From NCBI RefSeq assembly GCF_011046485.1, contig NZ_CP049256.1, positions 868,001 to 932,000 on the forward strand: a stretch of DNA of 64,000 nt. Direction: 5' to 3'. Origin of the DNA: Microbacterium sp. 4R-513. Its GTDB lineage: Bacteria; Actinomycetota; Actinomycetes; Actinomycetales; Microbacteriaceae. Shown here in pieces: positions 1 to 8,558 of this stretch. Positions within the stretch are counted from its first letter, which is position 1, and each line of letters opens with the position of its first letter. Position numbers and translations under genes: made by a program. The notes beneath the pieces were generated by a model. The model searched no databases. It was not told the origin of the DNA and saw only the letters and a list, made by a program, of their open reading frames with translations.

Positions 1-350
1 CCCTCGACCGGGCGGCGCAGCATCAGGCCGCCCCGCGCACCGTGCGGCGGGCGATCGCGCACATCGAGCAGCACGCGCGCGAGCCGATCACCGTCGACGA
101 CATCGCCGCCGCCGTGAGCATCTCGACGCGCGGGCTGCAGTACGCCTTCAAGCGCGCGCTGGACTTGACCCCGACGGAGTACCTGCGTCGAGTACGGCTC
201 GACGGCGCGCATGCCGAATTGAAGGCGGATGTCGCGGCATCCGTCACCGACATCGCCCGCCGCTGGGGCTTCGCCGGTCCCTCGAAGTTCGCGCGGTACT
301 ACCGCCAGGCATACGGCCGGAACCCGCGCGACACCGTGCGCATGGGCTGA
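1..350 (+). CDS. AraC-family transcriptional regulator, C-terminal part (truncated by window edge)
   Basis: The reading frame is open from base 3 and continues to the left of the window, so only the C-terminal DNA-binding part is present. It shows the two helix-turn-helix units of the AraC/XylS family: the first around ITVDDIAAAVSISTRGLQ, the second around SVTDIARRWGFAGPSKFARY, then the usual YGRNPRD ending. Family members activate or repress catabolic or stress genes through an N-terminal effector domain, which is not visible here. A GTG at 42 is an internal codon, not a start. The target is unknown. Confidence 0.85.
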   Translation, partial: LDRAAQHQAAPRTVRRAIAHIEQHAREPITVDDIAAAVSISTRGLQYAFKRALDLTPTEYLRRVRLDGAHAELKADVAASVTDIARRWGFAGPSKFARYYRQAYGRNPRDTVRMG

Positions 351-388
351 GCCGGCCGCGACGAAGCGCCCGGGCCCGACGGCGCGGA

Positions 389-1132
389 TCAGAACAACAG
401 GTAGACGGCGGCGACGATCGTGAGGATGTAGACCACGCGCTCGAAGACGGCCTGATTCATGCGGTCGGCGAGCAGTCGTCCGATGAGGGCGCCGACGACG
501 ACGGCGGGCACGAGCACGAGGTCGATGAGCAGCGTGTGCGTGTTGAGCAGTCCCAGGCCGATCGCGAACGGCAGCTTGGCGATGTTGACGATGGCGAAGA
601 ACCACGCCGCGGTCCCGAGGAACGCCTTGACCTCGAAGCGGGAGGCGAGGAAGTACATCGACATGACGGGGCCGCCGGCGTTCGCGACCATCGTCGTGAA
701 GCCGCCGAGGGTGCCGTAGCCGATGGATGCCGCGCGCCCGCCCGCGACGAGAGCCGCCGACCTCTCCGTGCGCCGCCGCAGCCAGAAGGTGAAGGCGACG
801 ACGATCAGCAGGATGACGCCGATCGTGCGCCGCACCCAGTCGTCGTCCGCGAGGGCGAGGAACACCGCTCCGACCACGAGCCCCGCGATGACGGCGGGGG
901 CCAGGCGCACGAGCGTCTTCCAGTCGGCGTGCCGGCGGTACATGAGGAGGGCGAAGGCGTCTCCGACGATGAGCAGCACGAGGAGCGTGGCGGTGGAGGT
1001 GCGCGCCGGCAGGACTGCCGCGAAGAGGGCGACGGCGAGCGTCGCGCCGCCGGGAAGCGCCGTCTTGGACAGGCCGACGACCAGCGCGCCGAGCGCCAGC
1101 AGGCACCAGAGGAACGGGGTGAGCTCGACCAT
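389..1132 (-). CDS. TauE/SafE (sulfite exporter-like) family permease
   Basis: This 247-residue protein is almost entirely hydrophobic, with about seven or eight predicted membrane helices separated by short Arg-rich loops. It has the TauE/SafE pattern: a first helix followed by GLSKTALPGG, and a second internal repeat with GGFTTMVANAGGPVMS near residues 140-160. The family exports or imports small sulfur-containing or organic anions across the cytoplasmic membrane; the substrate cannot be read from sequence. The ATG has no obvious ribosome-binding site. It is convergent with the AraC gene on the left, and nothing nearby names the substrate. Confidence 0.85.
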   Translation of the reverse strand: MVELTPFLWCLLALGALVVGLSKTALPGGATLAVALFAAVLPARTSTATLLVLLIVGDAFALLMYRRHADWKTLVRLAPAVIAGLVVGAVFLALADDDWVRRTIGVILLIVVAFTFWLRRRTERSAALVAGGRAASIGYGTLGGFTTMVANAGGPVMSMYFLASRFEVKAFLGTAAWFFAIVNIAKLPFAIGLGLLNTHTLLIDLVLVPAVVVGALIGRLLADRMNQAVFERVVYILTIVAAVYLLF

Positions 1133-1190
1133 CTAGGCGCGGCGGGCTCGGGTCGGCATGCGTTCCAGGCTAGCGGCGGCGCCGCCTCGG

Positions 1191-3392
1191 TCAGCGTCCG
1201 CCGAACTCGCGCACCTGCTTGCACACGACGTGCCCGCTCTCGAGGATCTTCAGCTCGAGGTCGAGCGAGGTCTTCTTGTCGGTCGCTCCTGCGACCTCCG
1301 AGCACCAGCGGTAATAGCCGGGCGTCGCGGCGCAGTAGGCGCGCTCGACCCGCTTCGCGATGTCGATGAGGTCGAGCATCCGGTCGCGCGGGAGGACGGC
1401 ATCCGTCCTCTCGGCGGTGTCACGGGCGGGCTTGGCGAAGCGCGTGATCGTGAGGCTGATGGGCTCGTCGTCGGAGTAGAACCCGGCGACGGTGACCTCC
1501 GAATATGTACCGGGATCGGGGTTCGTCACGAGGTTGTTCCCCAGCTGCACCGAAAGGGAGTAGCCGTAGACGTCCTGCGTGTTGAGCACCCGGGTGACGA
1601 TCACGGTGTTCGCGGCGACCTCGGAGTCCGTGTCGTAAGCCGGCACGATCGCGAGGCCCATCGCGACGGTCGTCTGGTCGATGCGGGCGAACGACCGCTC
1701 CTCGACCGCGCGCTTGTTCCACAGGCTCGCGTAGACGCCCTTGATCGCGCACCCGACGGACTTCGGCTTCACCTTGCGCTTCACCTCCCCGTCGTCGGCG
1801 TCGTCGTCGACCTCGACCAGGCAGGGCCCGATCGGCCGGTCGCGCTTCGTGGTGTCGGCGGAATAGCTGTCGTGCAGACCGGCGCCGTCGAAGTCCGGCA
1901 CGTCCTCGGCGTTGGCACTCGAGCGCACCTTGACCTTCTTGACGCCGGGCAGCACCTCGTCGAGCTTCGCGCGGACGGCTTCCAGCGCGCCCGGTGGGAA
2001 CGACGCCGCCATGATGCCGTCTTGGATCTCCTCGGTACGCCGAGCACGATCGCGGGGCGAGAGCAGCCCGGCCTGCTCGTCGGCGACGAATGCGTCGATC
2101 AGCGCGCGGACGTCGGTGTTCGGCGGGTGCTCGATGAAGTCGCGGTACGCCTGCAGCGGCACCGCGAAGCCCCGAGGGACGAGGTCGTACCCGCGCGCCT
2201 CGCTGGGCGAGCCGGCGTCGCCGACCCGGCCGAGCACGGCGCGATGGGCGAGGAAGCCCAGGTTCGCGGCCTTCGATCCGTAGCGGGCGGAGTGGGCGCG
2301 TGTCTGCCGCGCCGTGCCGGCGGCGAGCTCGTCGTAGGAGCGGATGACGGTCTCGGCCTCCCACTGCAGCCGCAGCAGCGGCCGCTGCATCCGCTCGGCG
2401 AGCTTGGCGGCGATCACGTCGTCGGTGGTCGGCTCGAGGGTGAAGTCGTCGCTGCCCACGACGAGGTGCACGGGCTGGCCGGCGAAGGGGGCGAGGCGCG
2501 GGTGGTCGGGCGACGCGTCGCGGAAGACGGCGTTCGGCGTCCGGCGCTCCTTGGACTTGAGGTTGACGTGCGAGTTGGTGTCCTGCACGGCCCGCGTCAG
2601 CACGCCGGCCACGACAGACAGGTCGAGGGGCAGTTCGTCGAAGACGGGGATGTCGGTCGCGGCAAGATCGTCGCCGTCGGTGGGGAAGATGCGGAGGTGG
2701 CCCCAGGCCTCGCCTGCGTTGAGCGGGAGGTAGCGGATGCCGCCGAGGATCCGATCGATCGACAGGTCGTCGACCCCGAGCGCCGCGAGCTGCGGGCCCA
2801 CGGTGGCGGTCGTCTGCTGGGAACCCGTCGAGACGAAGGCGAACCGCGCGCCGGCGATGCCGATCTGCGTCTTCACGAGCCCCACGGCCTCGACGACGAG
2901 CTCCTCGCGGATGACGTCCTGCGGATAGAACTGCACTCCGTAGACGGGATCGGATGCCCCGTCCAGGGCGTACGTGCGGACCGTGCCGGCGATGTAGCGC
3001 TTGTCGTTCGTGAAGTACGTCGCGGTGTTGAAGTCGCCGAGCGACTCCGGCACCCCGAACGTCTCGACGCCGAAGTAGTAGTGCGACTGGGCGGACGTCG
3101 GCACGCGTCCGTCGCGGGTGAAGTTGCCGTTGACGAATCGCACGACGGGGGCGTCGGCATCCCGACGGTCGACGAGGAATCGCGCCGCCCGCCCGTTGGC
3201 GACGAGGTCGCTCGCCGGCGTCGAGACCGACTCGAACGCGTCGGCGGAGTCGAGGCGCTCGATCGCGAGCGGGAGGGCCCTCAGCCTGGATTCGGGTGGG
3301 ACGAAGGGACGCGGGGCGTCGCGCCGGCGCGGCAGGAACGTCTCATCGGTCAGCGCGGCGGCGGACCGTTCGCGCGGCAGGAATCCCGTCAT
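1191..3392 (-). CDS. PEP/pyruvate-binding domain protein (PPDK N-terminal-like)
   Basis: A 733-residue soluble protein. The C-terminal half, from about residue 380, resembles the ATP-grasp nucleotide-binding domain of PEP synthase and pyruvate phosphate dikinase: YGSKAANLGFL near the front, then KVRSSANAEDVPDFDGAG near residues 485-505. The phosphohistidine and PEP-utilising domains of true PEP synthases are absent, so it is probably not a central-metabolism enzyme but a stand-alone phosphotransfer or ligase-like protein. The N-terminal 370 residues match no family I recognise. A good ribosome-binding site (GAGAGGGG) precedes the ATG. It is divergent from the tyrosinase operon across 228 bp, suggesting shared control. 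Confidence 0.7.
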   Translation of the reverse strand: MTGFLPRERSAAALTDETFLPRRRDAPRPFVPPESRLRALPLAIERLDSADAFESVSTPASDLVANGRAARFLVDRRDADAPVVRFVNGNFTRDGRVPTSAQSHYYFGVETFGVPESLGDFNTATYFTNDKRYIAGTVRTYALDGASDPVYGVQFYPQDVIREELVVEAVGLVKTQIGIAGARFAFVSTGSQQTTATVGPQLAALGVDDLSIDRILGGIRYLPLNAGEAWGHLRIFPTDGDDLAATDIPVFDELPLDLSVVAGVLTRAVQDTNSHVNLKSKERRTPNAVFRDASPDHPRLAPFAGQPVHLVVGSDDFTLEPTTDDVIAAKLAERMQRPLLRLQWEAETVIRSYDELAAGTARQTRAHSARYGSKAANLGFLAHRAVLGRVGDAGSPSEARGYDLVPRGFAVPLQAYRDFIEHPPNTDVRALIDAFVADEQAGLLSPRDRARRTEEIQDGIMAASFPPGALEAVRAKLDEVLPGVKKVKVRSSANAEDVPDFDGAGLHDSYSADTTKRDRPIGPCLVEVDDDADDGEVKRKVKPKSVGCAIKGVYASLWNKRAVEERSFARIDQTTVAMGLAIVPAYDTDSEVAANTVIVTRVLNTQDVYGYSLSVQLGNNLVTNPDPGTYSEVTVAGFYSDDEPISLTITRFAKPARDTAERTDAVLPRDRMLDLIDIAKRVERAYCAATPGYYRWCSEVAGATDKKTSLDLELKILESGHVVCKQVREFGGR

Positions 3393-3620
3393 GACGTGCC
3401 CCTCTCGGGCGCGGCAGCCCCCGATGCGCGCCTGGTCCGATGCAACCGCGACGCGCGTCCGCGGTCAACATCCGCGCACGACTTCGGGTGAGCGCCCGCA
3501 CGGCGAGTCCCGCTTCGGCCGCCCGACGACACGCGTCGGCGCGCACGAGCACTCTCCTCTCGACCCGCGGACGCGGCAGGGCTAGCCTGATCGCGGGGAG
3601 ACGGGCGTGGTGGGGTGGCC

Positions 3621-4871
3621 ATGAGCGTGACTGTGACGTTTCCGCGGTACGACGACCGCGGCCGGGCCTTCGTGACGTGGCGGCCCGTCGAGGTCAAGAT
3701 CGCCGTCAAGCCGCCGCAGGCGGGAGCCGCGCTGAACGTGCGGGTCTCGGCGCGGAGCGCCGCGGGCGGCGGCCGACTCGCCTTCGCCACATCGCTGACG
3801 CATGCGGGCGCGGCATCCGTCGATCTGAGCCTCCCCGCGAGCGGCTCGGCCGTCTCGGTCTGGGTCGGCGGAGCGTTCCCCGCGGCGAGCGCGGCCTTCG
3901 GCGACGTGACCGTCGAGGTGCGGGACCGCACGTCGAACGCGCTCCTCGCGAGCCACCCGACGATGGTGCGCGTCCGCAAGAACGCCGACCGCCTGACGAC
4001 GGCCGAGCGCGACCGGTTCCTCCGCGCGATGGCGGTGCTCAACGGAGCGGGCAACGGACGGTTCCGCGACTTCCGCGACATGCACGTCTCGGGGCCGCCG
4101 GATCGCGAGGCGCACGGCGGCACCGGCTTCCTGCCGTGGCACCGCATCTACCTGCTCGACCTCGAGCGCGAGCTGCAGGCCATCGACGGCGAGGTGTCGC
4201 TGCCGTACTGGCGCTTCGACCAGGCGGCGCCGAACGTCTTCACCCGGCAGTTCATGGGGGTCTCGGGGCCGCAGGACCGGGTGCAGTTCACGCCGACGAA
4301 TCCGCTCCGCGGGTGGGTCGCCGGTGCGCTGCCCGGAGTCGAGCGCGGTCCGGGGGTCGGCCCGCAGACGGTTCCGCTCGTGCGCACCGAGCAGCAGACC
4401 CTCGCGCTCGGCGGCTCGCCGGTCGCCGACTTCACCCCGTTCGCGTCGATGCAGGGCAATCCCCACGGGCGCGCGCACATGGCGCACCTGAGCGGCGTCA
4501 TCACCGACCCCGGCACCGCGCCGCAGGATCCCCTCTTCTTCCTCCTGCACTGCAACGTCGACCGCCTGTGGGCGAAGTGGCAGTGGGCGTTCCGGCGCCA
4601 CGATCCGGGCGCGGCCCGGGCCTACGCGATGAGCGCGACGCTGCCGGGCCACCGCATCGGCGACCGGCTCTGGCCGTGGGGCGGTCCCCTTCAGGCTCCG
4701 CGTCCGACGACGGCTCCGGGCGGTCAGCTCAACACCTCGCCGATGACGGATGCCCCTGGCCTGAGCCCGCGCATCCGCGACACGATCGACTACCTCGGCA
4801 CCGTCGCTCCGGCCCATCTGGGTTTCGCGTACGACGACGTGCCGTTCCAGCTGGTGGGAGCGAACCCGTGA
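3621..4871 (+). CDS. Tyrosinase-family type-3 copper protein
   Basis: A 416-residue protein with both copper sites of the tyrosinase/polyphenol oxidase family. CuA ligands are probably H155 (DMHV), H165 (EAHGGTG) and H174 (LPWHRIYLLDLE). CuB ligands are H282 and H286 (NPHGRAH) and H310 (FFLLHCNVDRLW). The family oxidises phenols to quinones with O2. Residues 1-115 form a beta-rich extension ahead of the catalytic domain that standard bacterial tyrosinases lack. There is no signal peptide. The ATG at 3621 is preferred; an in-frame GTG lies two codons upstream. A TAGCCT -10-like element sits upstream near 3583. The next gene overlaps its stop by 4 nt, so the two are cotranscribed. Confidence 0.88.
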   Translation: MSVTVTFPRYDDRGRAFVTWRPVEVKIAVKPPQAGAALNVRVSARSAAGGGRLAFATSLTHAGAASVDLSLPASGSAVSVWVGGAFPAASAAFGDVTVEVRDRTSNALLASHPTMVRVRKNADRLTTAERDRFLRAMAVLNGAGNGRFRDFRDMHVSGPPDREAHGGTGFLPWHRIYLLDLERELQAIDGEVSLPYWRFDQAAPNVFTRQFMGVSGPQDRVQFTPTNPLRGWVAGALPGVERGPGVGPQTVPLVRTEQQTLALGGSPVADFTPFASMQGNPHGRAHMAHLSGVITDPGTAPQDPLFFLLHCNVDRLWAKWQWAFRRHDPGAARAYAMSATLPGHRIGDRLWPWGGPLQAPRPTTAPGGQLNTSPMTDAPGLSPRIRDTIDYLGTVAPAHLGFAYDDVPFQLVGANP

Positions 4872-5767
4872 GCGACGACATCGAAGACCTGCGGAAGGCG
4901 TACGTTCAGGAGCTGACCGAGGAGCGCCGCGCGCGGCCGAAGCCGCTGAGCGCGCGCCGCGTCGCTGCCGCGCGCAGCCCCGAGATGAGCGACGAGGAGC
5001 TCGAGACGATGCTCGTCGACGCCGACACGTTCGAGACGGCGGTGCGCCTGCTGCTCGACATCCTCGCCGACGAAGCGGCGACGAGCGACCAGAAGCTGCG
5101 GGCCATCGAGCGGCTCGGCGGAGCAGCGTTCCAGCCGGTGCGCTTCGCGCCGTTCCACGCCGAGTTCGTCGAGCGGCTCCGGGAGCTCGCGGTCTCGGAC
5201 GACAAGCAGCTCCGCTTCCTCGCGCTCGACCGGCTGACCCTCGACGACGACGAGGTCGGCAAGCAGCTGCTGCGCGAGAGTCTCGAGGGCACGCGCAAGG
5301 CGCTCGTTCCCGCCGCGACCGCGACGCGCTTCCTCGCGCGGGACGAGCACGGCGACGCCGCGCCCCTCTTCCGTGAGCTCGCCCGGACGGGGTCCGCCCG
5401 GGTGCGAGAGGAGGCCCTCCGCGCCCTCGCCGCCGACCCCGACTCCGTCGGCCTCCTCTCCGAGATCTCCACCGACAAGACCGAGCGGCCGAAGGTGCGG
5501 GAGCTCGCCGCCATGAGCCTCAAGGCCGCCTCGCCCGAGGCGTTCGCGGAGGTGGCGCGGGGGCTCGTGATCGACGACGACGAAGACGACGCGCTGCGCA
5601 CCGCGACGCTCTCGGCTCTCGCCTTCACGCCCGAGGCGGGCGACGCCGTCGCCGGTCCGGCGTTCGACGCGCACCTCGACCGGATCAAGGGCGAGACCTC
5701 GTCGCGAGCGCTGCGCACTTCGATCGACCGCTTCACCGAGTCCCGCGCCCCCGAAGGGAACGGCTGA
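4868..5767 (+). CDS. HEAT-repeat-like helical scaffold protein in tyrosinase operon
   Basis: A 299-residue, strongly acidic, all-helical protein. From about residue 60 it consists of HEAT-like helical pairs, with repeats such as LRFLALDRLTLDDDEVGKQL and VREEALRALAADPDSVGL. No catalytic motif, signal peptide or membrane helix is seen. The GTG start overlaps the tyrosinase stop codon and has GGGAG at the right distance; the much longer open frame upstream is antisense or alternate-frame run-on. HEAT proteins usually act as protein-binding platforms. Its place between a copper oxidase and a SCO-like protein suggests it docks one or both of them; that is inference. Confidence 0.7.
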   Translation: MSDDIEDLRKAYVQELTEERRARPKPLSARRVAAARSPEMSDEELETMLVDADTFETAVRLLLDILADEAATSDQKLRAIERLGGAAFQPVRFAPFHAEFVERLRELAVSDDKQLRFLALDRLTLDDDEVGKQLLRESLEGTRKALVPAATATRFLARDEHGDAAPLFRELARTGSARVREEALRALAADPDSVGLLSEISTDKTERPKVRELAAMSLKAASPEAFAEVARGLVIDDDEDDALRTATLSALAFTPEAGDAVAGPAFDAHLDRIKGETSSRALRTSIDRFTESRAPEGNG

Positions 5768-5770
5768 CGG

Positions 5771-6712
5771 ATGCCGAGCCCCGTCGACGCCCTCATCGCC
5801 GACCTCCTCTCCCGGCCGGTGACCGCCGATCTGCTGCGTCAGGATGCCCCGCACACTGCGGGGCTCTCGGCCGCCGACGCCGAGCGCGTCCGCGCCCACC
5901 TGCTCGCCTCGTTCGAGGAACGCGGCATCCCGGGCCTGGCGGCCCGCGCCGTCGTGGCGGAGGAGCTTCGCACGAGCGCGAGCCCCATCGTGCTGGCGGG
6001 CGCGGCGCGCGCCGCGCGCAGCCTCGGCTCGGCCGTGGACGAGGAGTGGGCTGCGCTCCTGCGCGACGCCGCCGACCGCCTCGCGACGAACGACGTCTTC
6101 GTCCGCTGGCAGGCGGGCACGGTCGCCCCTTCGTGGATGCGCACGGCCCGCGGCGAGCTGCTCGCGACCCTCGAGGAGGTGCGAGCCCAGGCTGCGGCGC
6201 CCGTGAAGGGCTCGGGGGACGAGGCATCCGTCACCGCACTCGATGCCGAGGCGCTCGCGCGCGTACCGGTGGAGGACCAGGACGGCCGGACGGCGACGCT
6301 GGCCGACGCCCTCACCGGCCGCGAGACGGTGCTCGCCTTCTTCTACACGCGCTGCATGAACCCGGCGAGATGCTCCCTGACGATCACCCGGCTCGCGGCG
6401 GCGGCGCGCGCGGAGTCGCCCGCCGAACGCGCCCACCTCGCTGTGACGTACGATCCGGCCTACGACTCCCCCGCCCGCCTGCGTCGCTATGGCGCCGAGC
6501 GCGGCTTCCCCTTCGGGGACCGCGCCCGATTCTTGCGGACGACGGATGCCTGGCCCGACGTGAAGGCGATGTTCGGACTGCGCGTCGGCTACGGCCCGGT
6601 CACCGTCAACGAGCACGCACGGGAGCTGTTCCTCGTCAAGCGCGATCTCACGGCGCGCGGACTCGATCCGGACTGGCTCGCGAGCGCCGGGGCCGTCCCT
6701 TCGGCGGTCTGA
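5771..6712 (+). CDS. SCO1/SenC-like thioredoxin-fold protein (putative copper chaperone)
   Basis: A 313-residue protein whose C-terminal half (about 165-300) has the SCO fold: LAFFYTRCMNPARCSLTI carrying C195 and C201, and NEHARELFLVKRD carrying H282. This corresponds to the two cysteines and distal histidine that bind copper in SCO proteins. The cysteines are spaced C-x5-C, whereas classical SCO proteins have C-x3-C. The N-terminal ~160 residues are helical and unassigned. There is no export signal or membrane anchor, unlike cytochrome-oxidase SCO proteins, so it probably acts in the cytoplasm on the neighbouring tyrosinase. It follows the HEAT gene by 3 nt with GAAGGGA as ribosome-binding site. 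Confidence 0.72.
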   Translation: MPSPVDALIADLLSRPVTADLLRQDAPHTAGLSAADAERVRAHLLASFEERGIPGLAARAVVAEELRTSASPIVLAGAARAARSLGSAVDEEWAALLRDAADRLATNDVFVRWQAGTVAPSWMRTARGELLATLEEVRAQAAAPVKGSGDEASVTALDAEALARVPVEDQDGRTATLADALTGRETVLAFFYTRCMNPARCSLTITRLAAAARAESPAERAHLAVTYDPAYDSPARLRRYGAERGFPFGDRARFLRTTDAWPDVKAMFGLRVGYGPVTVNEHARELFLVKRDLTARGLDPDWLASAGAVPSAV

Positions 6713-6720
6713 GGCCTCCG

Positions 6721-7158
6721 CTACAGGGTCGGGATGTCGAGGACGCCCGGCTCGTCGGCCCACTCCTGGATGATCCGGTCCGACGCGTGGATGCACAGCA
6801 CTCGCAGCCGGCCCTCGCCGACGTTCGTGAACCCGTGCCACTGCCCCGGCCGCACGGTCGTCGTGTCGCCCTCCCGAGCGCGGAACACCCGGTCGCCGAG
6901 GCGGATCTCGGCCTCGCCGGCGAGCACGAACCACGTCTCGGAGTACGGATGCCGGTGCAGCCCCGGCCCCTGGCCGGGCTCGTTGTCGACGAAGAAGTAC
7001 GAGATGCCGGCGCCGTGGTCGGCGCCGATGAACATGCGCAGGCGCCCCCGGCCGGTGCGGAGCTCGTCGGCATGGACGAGCGTCCCCGGATCTGACGCCG
7101 CCTCGGGGTCGGCCGCGAGCGCGGCGATGAGGGCGAGTGTCTGTTCGGCGGTGTCCAT
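6721..7158 (-). CDS. Cupin-domain protein
   Basis: A 145-residue protein with one cupin_2 barrel. Motif 1 is GLHRHPYSETWFVLAGEAE (two His and one Glu as metal ligands) and motif 2 is RPGQWHGFTNVGEG (third His). Such small cupins are dioxygenases, isomerases or ligand sensors; the reaction cannot be deduced. The start at 7158 is chosen because GAGGAGG lies 6 nt upstream; a longer in-frame version would begin at 7215 without a site. It lies 73 nt downstream of efeB on the same strand and could be read through from the iron operon. Confidence 0.8.
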   Translation of the reverse strand: MDTAEQTLALIAALAADPEAASDPGTLVHADELRTGRGRLRMFIGADHGAGISYFFVDNEPGQGPGLHRHPYSETWFVLAGEAEIRLGDRVFRAREGDTTTVRPGQWHGFTNVGEGRLRVLCIHASDRIIQEWADEPGVLDIPTL

Positions 7159-7231
7159 GGCGGCCTCCTCTTCGATGCTTCCGCCAGTATCCACGCGGGC
7201 GCCGACAGGGTGCACCTTGACGTCGCCGGCG

Positions 7232-8557
7232 TCAGGCGAAGAGCTCGGCGCCGACGTACGACCCGGGCGTCGCCCCGCGCGGCACGGCCCACAGCCCCGA
7301 GCCGACGTGCCGGACGTACTCCGCCATGCGGTCGGTCGCGAGCGCCTTCTGCAGCGCGATGAACTGCTCGGGGCTGCGCTGGTATGACAGGAAGAAGAGG
7401 CCCGCGTCCAAGCGGCCGAGGTCGTTGTTGCCGTCGACGTAGTTGTAGCCGCGGCGGAGGATCCGGTTGCCGCCGTTCAGCGAGGGGTGGACGAGCCGCA
7501 CGTGGCTGTTCGGGTCGATGCGGGGGGCGCCCGAGGCATCCGTCGCCCGGAAGTCGGGCTCGGCGAACTCGCCGCCGCCCGAGAGCGGGGCCCCTTCGCC
7601 CTTGTCACGGCCGACGATCGCGTTCTGCTCCGAGAGCCGGACGCGGTCCCACGTCTCGACGAGCATGGCGATCTTGCGGGCGACGAGGTAAGACCCTCCC
7701 GCCATCCACGCGGGATCGTCGGATGCCGCGACCCACACATGATCGTCGAGCGAGGCCGTGTCGGTCGAGAGGATGTTGGCGGTGCCGTCCTTGAAGCCGA
7801 AGAGGTTGCGCGGCGTCGACTGATCGGTCGTCGTGCGGGACGTCCGGCCGAAGCCGAGCTGCGACCAGCGCAGGCGCGCACGGCCGAAGGCGATCCGGCT
7901 GAGGTTGCGCACGGCGTGCACGGCGACCTGGGGATCGTCGGCGCAGGCCTGGATGCAGAGGTCGCCGCCTGACTTGGCCGGGTCGAGGTCATCGCCGAGG
8001 AAGGCCGGAAGCCGCTCGAGCGAGGCGGGGCGCTGCCCGGCGATCCCGTAGCGGTCGGTGCCGTCGAGGTCGAAGAGGGTGGGGCCGAAGCCGAACGTGA
8101 TGGTCAGGCCGTTCGCCGCCAGGCCGAGCGCCTCTCCCGTGTCGTCGGGCGGCGCCTCGGGCGATCCGCCGACGGCGCCCGTCGCGCTCACGTCGAGGCC
8201 CTGGGTCATCCGCGAGGCCGCGTACGTCCAGTCCTGCAGCAGCGACACGAGGTCGTCGCGATCGGTGCGAGCCATCATGTCGAACGACGCGAAGTGCAGG
8301 TGGTCCTGCACGGGCGTCGTGATGCCGGCCTGGTGAGCGCCGTAGAAGTCGTAGGCGGATGCCGCGGCATCCGTCCGCTCCGAGCGCGCGACCGCCGCAG
8401 CCGTCGTCGCCCCGCCCGCGGCTCCGACCGCCAGGCCCGCCGCTCCCGCACCGAGCGCAAGGCCGAGGAGCCCACGCCGCGAGAGCCCGGACGGGCCGGA
8501 GGCGGGAGCGGGGCCGGGCGGGGCCTGGTCCGCGGCGGTCGAGGAGTCCTCAGTCAT
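7232..8557 (-). CDS. efeB: EfeB deferrochelatase / Dyp-type peroxidase
   Basis: A 441-residue heme peroxidase of the DyP family, the EfeB component of the EfeUOB ferrous-iron system. The N-terminus carries a twin-arginine signal (LSRRGLLGLALG, residues about 25-36) followed by an Ala/Gly-rich hydrophobic stretch, so it is exported folded with heme. The family signature GFKDGT is present, and a conserved His-rich heme segment (NSHVRLVHP) follows before GNRILRRGYNY. EfeB is proposed to oxidise Fe(II) or extract iron from heme outside the membrane. Its start lies 1 nt after the efeO stop, indicating translational coupling. Confidence 0.93.
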   Translation of the reverse strand: MTEDSSTAADQAPPGPAPASGPSGLSRRGLLGLALGAGAAGLAVGAAGGATTAAAVARSERTDAAASAYDFYGAHQAGITTPVQDHLHFASFDMMARTDRDDLVSLLQDWTYAASRMTQGLDVSATGAVGGSPEAPPDDTGEALGLAANGLTITFGFGPTLFDLDGTDRYGIAGQRPASLERLPAFLGDDLDPAKSGGDLCIQACADDPQVAVHAVRNLSRIAFGRARLRWSQLGFGRTSRTTTDQSTPRNLFGFKDGTANILSTDTASLDDHVWVAASDDPAWMAGGSYLVARKIAMLVETWDRVRLSEQNAIVGRDKGEGAPLSGGGEFAEPDFRATDASGAPRIDPNSHVRLVHPSLNGGNRILRRGYNYVDGNNDLGRLDAGLFFLSYQRSPEQFIALQKALATDRMAEYVRHVGSGLWAVPRGATPGSYVGAELFA

Positions 8558-8558
8558 G

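Noticed and set aside
1158-3491. A 777-codon open frame on the plus strand opposite the PEP-binding protein gene
   Set aside because: Composition is typical of an antisense frame in high-GC DNA (Arg/Gly/Val/Asp-rich, no domain), and the minus strand carries clear ATP-grasp motifs and a ribosome-binding site.
4790-6934. A 714-codon minus-strand frame opposite the HEAT and SCO-like genes
   Set aside because: It is Arg/Gly/Glu-rich low-complexity sequence without motifs; the plus-strand genes have overlapping starts, ribosome-binding sites and recognised folds.
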